Below are positions 1-11,957 of a DNA stretch of 64,000 nucleotides, piece after piece. The notes below the pieces were generated by a model. That model made no database searches and had not been told where the DNA came from. It saw nothing but the letters and a program-made list of their open reading frames with translations. The number at the start of each line of letters is the position of its first letter. Position 1 is the first letter of the stretch. The stretch is from NCBI GenBank assembly GCA_949361645.1, contig OX442415.1:23355790-23419789 (forward strand), given 5' to 3'. A program made the translations under genes and the position numbers. The DNA is from Spongilla lacustris. Lineage: Eukaryota > Porifera > Demospongiae > Spongillida > Spongillidae.

Positions 1-560
1 ACTGCTCTGACAGCTATGGCTATCTGCCATAGGGTCCGCTTCATAGGTGTTTGCTATGGGCTAATCAACGTAAGGATAGCCCCATCGTTTTTTGCTGTGG
101 GGTGCTTCGTTGCTGTGTGCCGTAAGGTTCACTCCATACACTGCTCTGATAGCTATGGCTATCATAGGTGTTTGCTATGGGGTACTCGACATAAGGATAA
201 CCCCATAGTGTTTTGCTGTGGGGTGCTTCGTTGCTGTGTGTCGTTAGGTTCACTCCATACTCTGCTCTGATAGCTATGGATATCTGCCATAGGGTCCGTT
301 GGTGTTTGCTATGGGGTACTGGAGTATGACATAGGCTTCACCTCATAGCTTTTTGCTGTGGGCTGCTTTGTAGCTGTCTGCCGTAGGGTTTACTCCAAAC
401 ATTGCTCTGATAGCTATGGCTATCTGCCATAGGGTCATCTTCATAGGTGTTTGTTATTGGGTACACGACATAGGGTTGAGCCCATAGCTTTTTAGCTGTG
501 TGCCGTAGGTGGTATTTGCTGTGATGTTCGCTTCACAGCTATCTGCAATAATGGTAGGGT
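1..560. repeat. Tandem repeat, units about 121-138 bp
   Basis: The word GCTCTGATAGCTATGG (or a one-base variant) recurs at about 4, 142, 263 and 400, followed each time by a TGCCATAGGGTCC block, a TTTGCTATGGGGTAC block and a GCTGTGGGGTGCTT block. Units vary in length by indels. The array continues off the left edge. By position, between the window edge and a foldback arm, it is the private minisatellite of the large foldback element whose right half lies here. Open frames across it are by-products of the repeat. Confidence 0.85.
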
Positions 561-1309
561 CCATTCCATAGCTGTCTGGGCAACACTTTTAATTAGGCCC
601 GGCGCCGCCCTATCCTCGATCGCTGGAAGGTTATCTTACGAAAGCCAACTTCCACCACCCAATCACACGGCATTGATCTTGATATCGGCGTCTTCGCACT
701 CGGCCGTTTGAAATCGTCCGTGGAATTGAAGAAGCGAGCTAGGAGCACGACAATATATATACGTGCACCTCTCCTTACAACAAATTAAGTCTGGGGACTA
801 ACCAATTGCTGCATCGAATCACGTCACTTTATTTTTTCCAACTGTGTGGGTGGGGTACGCCCTGCCCACGGGATGTAGTTGAATATTCATGTACTCCGGA
901 GAATGGGAACAGTTTCATCGTCGTATAAAGGCGCGATTCGAGCGGGAAACGTGTGCTTACTTTGAAAAGCTGTATCTCAGTAAGGGATAACATAAAAATT
1001 AATGAACAGAACAAATCGATAGGTATAGGACCGCTGTACCTACAATCCGAATTTGAAGCGATTTGATTACTCCTACCTAAAGTTATGGCGGGTTTGAACC
1101 CGGTCGGGTATCGAATGTTGCAATACTGTTGTGGAGCAAGTGCAAGACCCCAAAATGTATTTTCCCATATAGAAATGGTGTAGTATGAAGTGTTGAAAAT
1201 AGGATGTCGATAGCTTTAACCGTTCGGACGTTATAGCTATTCAAACGTAAGGGATTTTTATAACATTATATATATCTAGCAAGGGTGACATTTTCGCGGA
1301 AACTCTCCC
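1..1309. mobile_element. Right half of a large foldback element (P0)
   Basis: From about 830 to 1309 the sequence matches, in the same orientation, the right outer arms that end at 30769 and 41225: GATGTAGTTGAATATTCATG, the GAACAGAACAAATCGATAGG block, the 'AGTTATGGCGGGTTTGAACC' block, and the end TTTATAACATTATATATA then a TCTCCCA terminus next to a TA run. Positions 690-720 (TCTTCGCACT..GTTTGAAATCG) match the inner edge of the other arms. The left half is outside the window. No transposase-like reading frame is seen. Confidence 0.75.
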
Positions 1310-1340
1310 ATATATATATATATATATATAATATATATAT
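1310..1340. repeat. (TA)n between two foldback elements
   Basis: An almost pure TA run separates the terminus ending at 1309 from the next terminus (GGGACAGTGTCC) starting at 1341. The same arrangement is seen at 30770-30781 and 31603-31610, so TA-rich DNA is the usual landing site or is carried by the elements. Confidence 0.85.
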
Positions 1341-2132
1341 GGGACAGTGTCCAGCAAAATCGGGCTTGTGGGATTATAATTTTATCACTATAAAAATTGC
1401 ACGTTACACTCCTTTCATATTTCGGACACATGTTTCCACATCATTTCTATATGTTCTTTTCCATTTTGGAGCTCTAATTATTTTCTATGCCGTCAGTGCA
1501 AAGATCGCTAATCCAACAGGTTAGAATTTCACATCTCGCCATGTATGAATGTTGAAAACGCGTCTAATTCGGAGTGTACATAGAGGAGTCCTGTAGCTAT
1601 TGATTTGTCCTGTTCGTTAATTCTTGTTTCATCCGTTACAGAGATACAGTTGAGCAAACTACATGCATGTTTTCCCGCTTGATTCGCGCCAAAGATATAA
1701 TCACCGCCTCCCCATACATTGAGCGGAACGCGATTTGCCAAAATCATTGGCGCGAATCATGCGGGAAAACATGCACGTTGTTTGTTCAGCTGTAACTCCG
1801 TAACGGATGATACAGAAATTAACGAACAGAATGAATCAATAGCTACAGGACTCCTCTATGTAAAAACCAAATTTGATGTGTTTTCCACACTCGTACATGG
1901 AGAAATTTTGAGTTCTAACCAGTTGGGTTAGCGATCTTTGTACTCGCGGCATGGAAAATAATTAGAGCACCAAAATCGATTTCCACATAGAGAGATGGTG
2001 TGAGAACAAGTGCACGAACGTTTAAAAGTAAAGATTGTACCGTTGCAAAGATGTGCTGTTTAGTGTAACATGCAATTTTTAATAGTGATAAAACTATAAC
2101 CTCACAAGCCCGATTTTGCTGGACACTGTCCC
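1341..2132. mobile_element. Small complete foldback element (0.8 kb)
   Basis: Begins GGGACAGTGTCCAGCAAAATC and ends with its inverse complement at 2113-2132. The arms pair over about 380 bases each with moderate divergence. The core (about 1675-1760) holds ATTCGCGCCAAAGATATAAT, a CCGCCTCCCC box, and a CATTGGCGCGAAT stretch. The same core occurs in the small foldback at 30782-31602, so this is a distinct short subtype. No coding potential is seen beyond short chance frames. Confidence 0.85.
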
Positions 2133-3214
2133 ATATATATATACATGTGCATAGCCTGCCTGAAATTGAATTCACAAGCAATGAATTCAAATGCAACGAA
2201 TAATGTTCCGTACTGGAAATGCAGTACGAGTGATGTATACATGTACATGTACATTTCACCATCCCCAGGCTAACACTACATGTAAACTACATGTAGCATG
2301 CAACAAAATAAATGCTTATACATGTAGGACTTACATTTCTGTATCCCTTTTGCAATAGTGCAGTGAAGCTACATGTACATGTACTACAGTGTATGCGGCT
2401 ATACCTTAGAAACATGACTTTTATACTGTTATTTCCCCATAAGCATAAGTAATTAAACATATTCTATTATGAAACTTGGTAGTGGTAGTATATAGGATTT
2501 GAAGGTGTAAAAAGAAAGGGAACAAGATTTAAAGAAATGCATATACCAATATAAGACGTTTTCATTTTTCCTTTAAACACCTCGTTTCCTTGTTTTGTGC
2601 ACTTTTATTCCATTTACATGTATGTTCCAATCGAGAATGTTTCAGGTGTATAGGTATATTAGTTCTTGCGTTTAGAATAATTGCAGAATTCTTTGATATA
2701 AATACATCTTACAGTATGCAATCACAGAAGGTTTAGTTAGCTGTTTGACCTTGTGTATGCAGCTGTTCACTATATGGTCCAAGACCACACCCCATAGCTT
2801 ACTTCTTCGGAACGCAGTAACACAAACAACAGGATCAAAGTTTCATGTACATGTAATGACATGTACGTGTACCATTGGCCCTGGATGCATGCAGTAGTCA
2901 CCATTTTGGAAGCAGAATTCTTCTCCAACTCCATCCCTCAGCAGGTTTGTTCCACATCGGAACCTTGTTCATAGCAGCTCATTATCAATTCAGGTGTGTC
3001 ATGCTTTTTTTTTTGGAGAAATTAACTACACGTAGTCCAGGGTATGCATGTAAGTAATTTGGGGATGATATTACCACGGGAAAGCTAATATCATTCAATA
3101 TCATGTAATCAGTATGCACATACCAGTTTAAATGCCAGACTGAATATTGCAAATACACGACACTAACTGTATTTCCCTTGTGACTTGACTACAACAGTTG
3201 TCCAGTACCATATG
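2133..3214. other. Noncoding host sequence
   Basis: AT-rich DNA with many ACATGTAC words and no supported gene. Around 2474-2530, TATATAGGATTTGAAGG, GTGTAAAAAGAAAGG and GGGAACAAG match the arm of the palindromic element at 13524-13808, so a decayed fragment of that family is present. Confidence 0.5.
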
Positions 3215-3341
3215 CACTGCAAGCAGACTATGGTTATACAAACCACAAAACATAACTTTGGTATAACCACACATTAATCACATCATGTGCATTAATAACA
3301 AAGTTTTTTTTACTTTGCATAACCATAGTCTGCTTGCAGTG
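3215..3341. mobile_element. Short foldback MITE-like element
   Basis: CACTGCAAGCAGACTATGG at the left is matched by its inverse complement at the right end (CCATAGTCTGCTTGCAGTG). The inner sequence is AT-rich and noncoding, 127 bp in all. No clear target duplication is seen. Confidence 0.7.
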
Positions 3342-3485
3342 ATGCTTACTTGCTACATGTACTTACATCACACTTCTTATATTGTATCCACAATTGCTGG
3401 TCTATCATTGTACTGTTGTACCCTATGATGTAATTTTTTTTTTTATTCATCAAACCATGCAATTTGAACTTTAAAAAAAAAAAAC

Positions 3486-3508
3486 GCATCTGGCTGGACT
3501 CGAACCAG

Positions 3509-3542
<34 letters not shown>

Positions 3543-3558
3543 GTTGCGCCACAGATGC
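3486..3558 (-). tRNA. tRNA-Asn (GUU)
   Basis: Read on the minus strand this 73-nt sequence folds as a standard cloverleaf. The acceptor stem is GCATCTG/CAGATGC, the D arm carries GGTTAG, the anticodon stem TTCGG/CCGAA encloses the loop CTGTTAA with anticodon GTT, and the T arm has GGTTCGAGTCC. There is no intron and CCA is not encoded, as usual in eukaryotes. A run of A on the plus strand just below 3486 gives a minus-strand T run downstream, suitable as a Pol III terminator. It is the most downstream of three near-identical copies. Confidence 0.95.
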
Positions 3559-3655
3559 TGGTTGATAAAACCACAAAACGACACCTACTGCCTACGAGTC
3601 CAGATAAATTGTTACGCGACGCAAAAACAAATACATGTAACCAAAAACATTAGCC

Positions 3656-3678
3656 GCACCTGGCTGGACTCGAACCAG

Positions 3679-3712
<34 letters not shown>

Positions 3713-3728
3713 GTTGCGCCACAGATGC
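3656..3728 (-). tRNA. tRNA-Asn (GUU), acceptor-stem variant
   Basis: Identical to the neighbouring copies except that the 3' acceptor strand is CAGGTGC instead of CAGATGC, which turns one T-A pair into a T-G wobble. Anticodon GTT, D arm and T arm are unchanged. The fold is intact, so it is probably functional. No good T run follows directly on the minus strand, so termination is less clear than in the other two copies. Confidence 0.9.
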
Positions 3729-3845
3729 TGGCGTGATAACACCACAATTCACAAATCGAGATCCAGACCTCAGATCGATATAAAAACCTCAGCGGTTGCC
3801 TAGACTAAGAGACATTGTGTCACGTTCACCTTTGCGTAATAAAAT

Positions 3846-4003
3846 GGAGTCATTCCTTCCTGACCAAACTATACTGCCAACGTGCAACAGTAAGCTGAGT
3901 CTGATATATCCCAAAGGCTCTGTCAAGCTTACTGTTGGCAGCATGATTTGATTATGCACTGGATCGACCGGGGATCACTGTCCGAGCAGGAAGGAATGAC
4001 TCC
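3846..4003. mobile_element. MITE-like inverted-repeat element between tRNA copies
   Basis: GGAGTCATTCCTTCCTG at the left end pairs with CAGGAAGGAATGACTCC at the right end, with further inner pairing (ACAGTAAGC/GCTTACTGT). It is 158 bp and noncoding. It lies between the second and third tRNA-Asn genes and probably explains their wider spacing. Confidence 0.7.
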
Positions 4004-4143
4004 GAGCGTTGCCATTTCAGTACGCTAGGTCCGCGAACACGACACAATGTAATAGCGACGCTTATCGTAGTTACGATCTTCCATGCGAAGAGTCCAATTG
4101 TTCGTTTTTTTTTTTCTTCAAAAAATAAAAATAAAAAACATCC

Positions 4144-4166
4144 GCATCTGGCTGGACTCGAACCAG

Positions 4167-4200
<34 letters not shown>

Positions 4201-4216
4201 GTTGCGCCACAGATGC
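4144..4216 (-). tRNA. tRNA-Asn (GUU)
   Basis: Same 73-nt sequence as the copy at 3486-3558, with perfect acceptor pairing and GTT anticodon. The flanks on its upstream side (TGATAAAACC) resemble those of the other two, so the cluster arose by local duplication of a unit larger than the tRNA. T-rich sequence follows on the minus strand (A-rich at about 4100-4140 on plus). Confidence 0.95.
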
Positions 4217-5283
4217 TGACGTGATAAAACCTACTATCTCAGGCTCCATAAACATCCTCCCTCGTTCAAGGTACGTTTTTGAGCTTCGTGGTGACCCGGA
4301 CAGCAGTACCTGCTGAAACTCTTACTTCAAATAGAGAGAGAGAGAGAGTTAGCGGGTTACTAGTAAGCACACGGACAGTCAGGCACAGTTCTGTTGACTT
4401 TCACATGAACCAGTTAGGTAAAGGCATTATAACTCCAGTACCATCCTGGTGTGAGCAAATGCTGAAGCACAACTGCAGGCTGTGTTGCCCCTGAATCAGT
4501 GTTGCTCATGACACACTAGAGAATATTATTTGTGTATAAATCTTTTTTTAATTTTCTAACGATCTAATTGGCCGATGCGCACAATTAACTGAGGTCTATC
4601 ATTGGCTATTCCCTGGACCTCATGGTTAGCCTTACGGCTCCATGTTTTGGGGTGTGATGAGATGGCACCTCCAAGTCATACGATGCCAGAAGAGACAAAG
4701 GAAACAAAAAAAAAAAGAAGTCTGTATGCAAGACTGGCAACGTGGTAATACACTGGTTTGAGCACTATTGTTCACTAGGCTCATCGGTTAACCTGGTTTA
4801 ACTTCCTAGCATAAACCTTGTACATGTACATGATAATTTTTTTTTCCCTCTGGCTTTTTGGTACACAGTATTTCATATAGTGCCTCTCCTTCCTACCCTT
4901 CTAATACAACAGTAGTCCACCATTACTCAAATTGCACCAGCCTTGCCTCAGCAGACATCAAACCCATGGTTGTTTTTTCCACAAAATGCAGACACCAAAC
5001 ACAATGGTATGAATACCATTTGGTGTGGATCCCTTTCACACAGGGACACACACACATGCACATAACCCCACACTCTCACTGCAGCACCTACACACCCACA
5101 CATACCACTTACAGCAGATCGGTCGGGCGTGTACGAGAAGAATATCCACAGGTGGTTCTTGTGCGAATTCCTGTCGTCAAGTCTAAAGAAGACATAACAT
5201 GGAGCATTGTCCTCCAGCAGAGGGGGAACCATATTGTCCAGATGTTGGGGTGTGTGGTCAAGGGGATACATGTATGCATTTTA
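4217..5283. other. Noncoding host sequence
   Basis: No gene is supported. A short (GA)n run lies near 4332-4348. Reading frames here are short or low in complexity (for example CA/CCA-rich 5040-5105). Confidence 0.4.
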
Positions 5284-5770
5284 TGACGGTAAGAGATGGT
5301 TAGAGGACAGGAGGGGGGAGGAGGGGCATCAAATGGAGGGGGGGGGGGGGGGGGGGCATCACAGGGGGAGGAAGGGACATCACGGGGGGGGGGGGGAGGG
5401 GGGGGGGACCACAGAGCCACTGAGGATCTCAGTACATGCATACAAAACAAAAGGATATCTTCCTCCCAGCTTCCATGTGGTTCCTTCTGCTCTGAAGGGA
5501 CCAGCTGCTCTGGAGAGAGAGGAGAGGTAGGGAGGGAGAGGAAGGGAGGGAGAGGAGTAGGGAGAGAGAGGAAGGGAGGGAGGGGGGTAGGAGGGAGAGG
5601 AAGGGAGGGAGAGGAGTAGGGAGAGAGAGGAAGGGAGGGAGAGGGGTAGGGAGGGAGAGGAAGGGAGGGAGAGAGGAAGAGGGAGAGGAAGGGAGGGAGA
5701 GGAAGGGAGGGAGAGGAAGGGAGGGAGAGGAAGGGAGGGAGAGGAAGGGAGGGAGAGGAAGGGAGGAAAT
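5284..5770. repeat. Purine-rich minisatellite with poly(G) runs
   Basis: 5337-5410 holds G runs of 9 to about 20 bases. 5513-5770 is almost pure purine on the plus strand, built from a GGAAGGGAGGGAGA unit. The glycine-, proline- or serine-rich open frames on both strands come from this composition. The strong purine asymmetry could form triplex or G-quadruplex DNA. Confidence 0.85.
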
Positions 5771-5899
5771 ATAATGGCAATCAGATTCTATTCCATGTAA
5801 ATGTACATTTTGTAACAGTTGAGGTCTTATAGGGGATTATGCCACGCAGTTTTTGGCCTCCTCCCCCTCCTCCCTCTCCCTCACTTTTGTCAAACCTCA

Positions 5900-5921
5900 C
5901 CCCCCCCCCCCCCCCCCCCCC
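5900..5921. repeat. poly(C) run
   Basis: Twenty-two consecutive C. One of at least seven homopolymer G/C runs of about 20 or more in the window. Confidence 0.9.
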
Positions 5922-6482
5922 ACCAGCATGTATCTGCACATGTACTGCACCAAACAACTATTTTACGTTACATAGCACAACACAGGTGTTTGCTTATCCA
6001 GAGTGTCATTTAGAACATGGCATGACTCATCAATCATCAGTACCATAGAGGGGTCTTGCCCCCAGCCATGAATAGTGACTTCATGAATAAGCACAAGGTC
6101 ATGTATTGATTGGGACATGTATGTACACATTGTAAGTGTTATGGCCAAGGCTATGAATTGAGCACATCAAAGTGCCAACACAGCATGTACACATAGTGAG
6201 TCTACAGGTACATGTGACCTCTTACCAAGGATCTGAGTGTACTTTTTCCCTCCCTTCTCTACCTCCTTGATCCCCCCCCTTTCCCCTTTACTCCTGCTGT
6301 TTAGCCAAATTGGGAGGGGGGGTGTGGCATTATTTAAGGCTCCCTCCCCTCTCTCACCACCCTTAACCATCTAATACTTCACCTCCTCAAACATGCCACA
6401 TGCACATGTATACCTGTACACAATGAGTTGTTCAATGCATATATCTTTACACACATAGATACATACACATGCACACATACAT

Positions 6483-6586
<104 letters not shown>

Positions 6587-7174
6587 AACAGTCATACACA
6601 CACATACACATACATTGTACACACATACATGTACACATACACATACACACACATACACACACAGAGTACACATGTATGTACATGTACCCTGTACGCTGTT
6701 GGCTACTTACACATGCCACAAAACAGACACCTTCTGATTAGGCACATACATGCATGTAGGTGTGGGGCATGTGAGCATGGTGGAGAGGTTTTGTTAGCCT
6801 TAGGAGATGGGAATCACATGCTGGGGAGGGGGGGTTAGCCTCGGGAGCATGAAGATTGGCCAGCCTACATCACAGGGCATGTGACTTGTGCTTGAAGAAA
6901 TTTCCATTTTGTGTACGAAAATTGTGAAAATTGAATACATTTGTGACCAAAGAATGAACTTGTTGCTACACGTACGTTCCATTCTAAAGTGTGGACTTTA
7001 TTTTTCCCTTACAGATTGAATTTTTTTTTTTTTCACCCTGAGGTGGTATGGACATGCCACATCTTAATAAATGGATTCAATAGGTACTGGTAGTTGTGTG
7101 ATGTTGGCTTGTGCTTGGGAAGGTTAGATGTCTTGCACTGCCCAACACTATTGTCATGGGGACCGGGTAGGAAG

Positions 7175-7272
7175 TGAGGGACATGGGAGGAAGCCATGAG
7201 GGGGACATGGGAGAGAGGGAGGCCATGAGGGGACATGGGAGGGAAGCCATGAGGGGACATGGGAGGGAAGCT
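7175..7272. repeat. Minisatellite, GGGACATGGGAGGGAAGCCATGA unit
   Basis: About four imperfect copies of a 23-26 base unit containing GACATGGGAG and GCCATGAGGGG. Confidence 0.75.
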
Positions 7273-8665
7273 TACAGCCACTTACATTGTGTACATTCCC
7301 TAAACTTTAGTGGCAAATCAACCTAACCAACCCACGATACTATAGGGTTCAACACACATGGCCTCCCAGCTATGCGGAAGGCATGGCACAGCTCAAGACA
7401 CAGGTGGTTAATTAACTGTCTACATAAACATTTCTGCAAATACAGTTGCTGGCTTCTCTGGCTTCTGAAACCATGGTAACCAGCTGCAACCATGATAACA
7501 GCTGTTTGTAGGTGATTCAAAACTAACCATTCTCAATATGGATCTGGATAAGTCTGAGTGACCCATGTAGAGCCTTGGATATGGCCTTCCTTAGCTTGTC
7601 GGAGGCTACAAGGGAAGGTTAGGGAGGAGAGTAGAGGGGGTAGTGGGGGAGTAACAGTGAATATACATACACATATAAATGTACATGTGTATGTACAGCA
7701 GCGTGATATACATGTATTGATAAAGCATGTGATAAAGCATGCAATGTATGTGTATAAGCACGTGATGTACATGTATAAAGCACGTGATGTACCACAGAAA
7801 GTAACTGGGGGGTACAAAGGTACATGCCCTCTATATGTACCTGCCCTCTACCTTCCATGCAATTCCCTACAAACCTTGTTCAACTTAATACCTTCCCCTA
7901 AAGGCTCATTATGAACAAATATATACAACAGACTGGGATACATGTCTGCAACTAACGACAATACTTTACGCAATGTTTGTAAACACTACTTAAATAGTCC
8001 CTGCTTAGTAAAATGCCCATAAAAGGTATTATCGTTAAAGCGCTCCATATTACTATAGTAAACGTTGCTCGAACGTCTCTTCTCCCACTCTGGACCCCAT
8101 TCCGATAATACGGCTTTCGTCATGATCATTGCGTCCGCTATAGCAGTAGGCCTATTAAAAGCGGTGGAACTACCCATTGGTAGTGCTCTTCCAGCTGTGC
8201 GGTGTAGACCTAGCTAACAAAACGTGCCATTTTGATTGTCGAATTTCGTGAAAAAGTAGTCCGTAGCAGACATACATGTTTATAGATCTCTGTCCGTACA
8301 CGTGCACATTAAACTGTCCCGCATATATAGAGCTTACTCATCCCCCCCTTTCCAGATTCCCTTCAGCGAATGGCAAAGGTATAATATCATGTACACAAGC
8401 TTTAGCTGACTTGCCTTCTATTCCCGTTTGGTGAGACATATTTCACGGATACTGTTAACACTGCCAAGGCCAACGTCAGAAGACCCAGTGGAGGCGTGGC
8501 CTGTGGGCACGTGATCTTCAATTTTGTATACACCGTCTATGCACGATAGCCGGTAAAGATTACGGGATTCATTCGCATTTTGATTTGGTGATACCGTTCC
8601 CGCTGCGATACTCTTCAAAGTGCTATTTTTATGGGCGTACGCGGCAGCCTTCAGGAAAGGGGGAA
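7273..8665. other. Host sequence, possible weak coding on minus strand
   Basis: Two minus-strand frames, 8177-7986 (63 aa) and 8618-8418 (66 aa), have mixed, non-repetitive composition but no recognisable domain and no convincing splice sites joining them. Otherwise no gene, RNA or repeat is seen apart from ACATGTAC-type words around 7660-7800. Confidence 0.25.
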
Positions 8666-8687
8666 GGGGGGGGGGGGGGGGGGGGGG
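8666..8687. repeat. poly(G) run
   Basis: Twenty-two consecutive G after GGGGGAA. Confidence 0.9.
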
Positions 8688-8893
8688 ATCGAAATTTTTT
8701 AAGGGTGACCTTTTGTGACGTAAGGATGTATTACATAATCGTTACTCTGTGTGCAAGCGTACATTTTCATGCTAGAATGCGTACGCGTATGTTGTTAATA
8801 CGGGTGGATTAATTAACAAATAGTATGCACATTTAAGTGTGATATGGTGACCTCGTTTTGGGGAGGGGGGTCGTTCGTACCCATCAACACCCT

Positions 8894-8922
8894 CCCCCCC
8901 CCCCCCCCCCCCCCCCCCCCCC
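8894..8922. repeat. poly(C) run
   Basis: Twenty-nine consecutive C, only about 200 bp from the poly(G) run at 8666. The two runs are of opposite strand sense. Confidence 0.9.
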
Positions 8923-10859
8923 ATGTACGCCCATGTATTTGTGCCTTTTTTCATGACGATGAATACCTACTTGACTCGTGTGCCAATAACCACGATGCAT
9001 GATGGCCAGCTCGAACAAGTGTATGTGCACGAGAGCTTTGCCGAAAAAATAGATATAAGCTTTATGGTCTTTAACGCACCTTCTTTAATTTGTAGTCCTC
9101 CCATTTTTTTACGATGCCCATTTATGTTGTTAACGTTGTTGTTGGGATTTTCTCTCCGCATTACGCGACCGACCCAAATGAAACTTGCGCTCCTGTAGCA
9201 CATATACACACAACATAAAAGAGATATTGATCATGCCACTAGTACTGACTCAATGTGTATAAATGTTCTAGAATCCAAACCACTCAAGTTTTAAAAGTTA
9301 CACTTTTCGGATATCATTAGCAGACATATTCAACGACGTCAAAACCCTTAGTAGAGACTCCAAAACGTTACAAAGCAACACTACCCATTACGTACTCTAC
9401 ATGCATATGCATGGGAACCCACAGAATGGATTTATATGCAATTTTACCTGTGTCCACGAAAATCACACAACCACGTGCACTACCTGACCAGGTGGCAGCT
9501 ATACGATCGCTCGCTGATATAGCCGCTATGCTTTTGGGATTTTAAAATGGTTGTCCTCACACAGTAATGATTATAAGTTAATCAACACTAAAGAAGCTCT
9601 ATTCAGAAAGATGCTCAACAGCTCACACGCCCGTGCACTAGAACATTCGATATCAATGCAAAGCATGGTCATATCACATATAACGGAACGTGGCGTCACT
9701 TCAATTTATGGTTAAAATCAAGATTTTTTGGTTTTTACTCTTCGCTGAAAATGTATTTGGTTTGAAGTTTGAACCAGTCATTTAGGATTAGGAAATTCGT
9801 GATCCATCTCACCATGTCAAATAGGTGTTTACAGCTAGTAAAGCATTTTTGGGACGTGACCATGTAGCTTTGAAATATTACACCAATAACATTAACTTGG
9901 CTTCAGTATGTCTTCCACACATGAACAAAAATTCATTTAAGGTCAACTGATCTCTACCTAGTAAACAATGTTTACTGAGAATTACAAAACGGTTTACCAC
10001 AAACCAATATGTTAGGTTTAGAAATATGGGTTTGAAATCTTGTTTTCAATTGGTCTTCAAGCCACCCACACTTTAAACCAATGGATTGATTTGTAAGTGT
10101 ACCCATGGTTCAAGAAGTGATAGTGCTCTCTGATTTTATTGTGCTCTTAAGGCTGTTCAAAACTGATTCCAGTAACAGGGCAGCCTGTTCTCCTCAACTG
10201 GGTTCAACAAAATTCAATAAACATGAATACTGATGGACTGTCGATCTGTATGCCACCACCATGCAGTTCATATGGCAGCAATATGATTTCCTAAAAATCA
10301 ACGGATTTCAGTGTAAAATGTGTCTGAGGAGAGGCTCTAAAAATCGAAATGCTCTATATCCTCATTCTTTCATCCATGCATGGCTGAGAAGTACAATGAA
10401 CCTAAACAGACTGAACTAGTGCATCATTCTATACATATCCATGAGGCCTCTTAGAAGATCTTAAGTGATTGGAAGCTAATTTATTCAAGCAGGCAGTACA
10501 TTTACAGGCAGCTTGTTGTTATTTTACCTTCTATATTTTCTGACACACTAGAATCACTTGCAGAAGAATAATTGAAACTATACTACTATATTTCCCCCGC
10601 CTTTCCATTTTTTAGCACCCCCAAAGAAAAAAAAGGCCCTGCGTATGTTTTATTATTTACAGATTTCCTACATACACACGTTTATGGTGAGTTAGATGTA
10701 TCGAGAGTTACGGCAGTAACTCTCATATAGGATTTGTGCCGTATCATGAATATCATTTTAAAAATGCGATCCGCGTATAACTCACGAACCGAGAAACGGA
10801 TAGTGTAGCTCTTTATTGCTATCGAGCCACAATGGAAAGACGATCATTTTCATGTTTTG
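8923..10859. other. Noncoding host sequence
   Basis: AT-rich with frequent stops in all frames. No gene, RNA or repeat that I can support. Confidence 0.4.
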
Positions 10860-11621
10860 CAGAGGCGTAGGAAGGACTTATAAAGTGTAGCGGCTTAGAT
10901 TACGTAAAGGAAATGGGAGGGGCACAGAGGGGGTGGGTGCGGGCCCCCTCCCACCCAGCTAGGGGGTATGGGGGAGCGCTGTAAGCTCCCCCATCGGGGT
11001 CTGGGGCTCCGCCCCAGAAGCTTTGCAATTCGTGCGACTTTTATGTTCAAACGCCATACGAAATTTGATCACTTTTCATAAACTAAACTGTAGTGTCGGC
11101 TTGAATGCAACTATGTGATCAAAAGTACTATATATTTCAATCGGCTGACAGAAATGTTGCTCTGCGATTGAAAACTTTTATAAATTCATTCCCTATTTCA
11201 GTCAAACTGAGTCTGTATAAGATGGTTGTAACAAAACTGCTGGCAGTTAATGAGGATTATAGTGGCAGGTAAGCTGCAATTTCGGTAGCTAGGCCTGAAC
11301 AAAACTCGCACAATGCCGCTATTTAACATGGCAGCTGCAAAACCGCGGTCCGAGCCTCGATTTAATTTGCTAACGCAATAACAACTTTTCAATATCAACC
11401 AAAGCTAGCTAGTCCCTGTTCGATTGCAAACATGTATATACTTGTACTCTTACATGTATATACATGTATAAGATATTCCCGGGACCAGAGCGCCTGTATT
11501 TAATACTTCCTTAGTACGTGGGAACAGTTTATATAAATAAACAAATAAATAAATAAATAAGATCCACAGAAAAAGTGTAGCGGCCATGGCCGCTACGGCC
11601 GCTACAGTTCCTACGCCACTG
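10860..11621. mobile_element. Non-autonomous hAT-like DNA element
   Basis: The termini are CAGAGGCGTAGGAA at 10860 and TTCCTACGCCACTG ending at 11621, an inverted pair of the CAGNGGCGTA type common in hAT-like elements. TTTTG sits directly outside both ends and may be the target duplication (hAT usually makes 8 bp, so this is imperfect support). Inside are a GC-rich block at 10916-11025 with several hairpins (GGGCCCCC, CTCCCCCATCGGGG, GGGGCTCCGCCCC), a CGGCC-rich right end, and no transposase. Confidence 0.6.
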
Positions 11622-11957
11622 TTTTGTTCAAGTCGCCAGACCGTTTACTTTATGAGAACAGAAAAGCTCGTAGTTCTCGTTCCCAGACCGTAATTTGTCC
11701 TTCAGTTTTTCTGGGTGAGTATAACTCGGGATAGGAATGGTTGTAATGAGCGCAAAATACACCAAAAAATCTTGAAAATTCTGGAAGAACATCTACAGGT
11801 CTCAGATATGGAAATAAAGCATGTAACTAATATACGTAATATGCATATGGGAGCTATATGAAAGCGTTCCCATGGCAATGTTCACGTGATAGATTAATAG
11901 TAGATTTCATTTTTTAACTCACCACTTTTGGCTATTAGCAAAGTTGTTTTTATCAAA

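Noticed and set aside
5109..5780. 223-aa Pro/Ser/Leu-rich minus-strand frame
   Set aside because: Direct translation of a purine-rich minisatellite and poly(G) runs.
7986..8618. Two minus-strand frames of 63 and 66 codons
   Set aside because: Composition is plausible for coding, but no splice sites, domain or start context support them.
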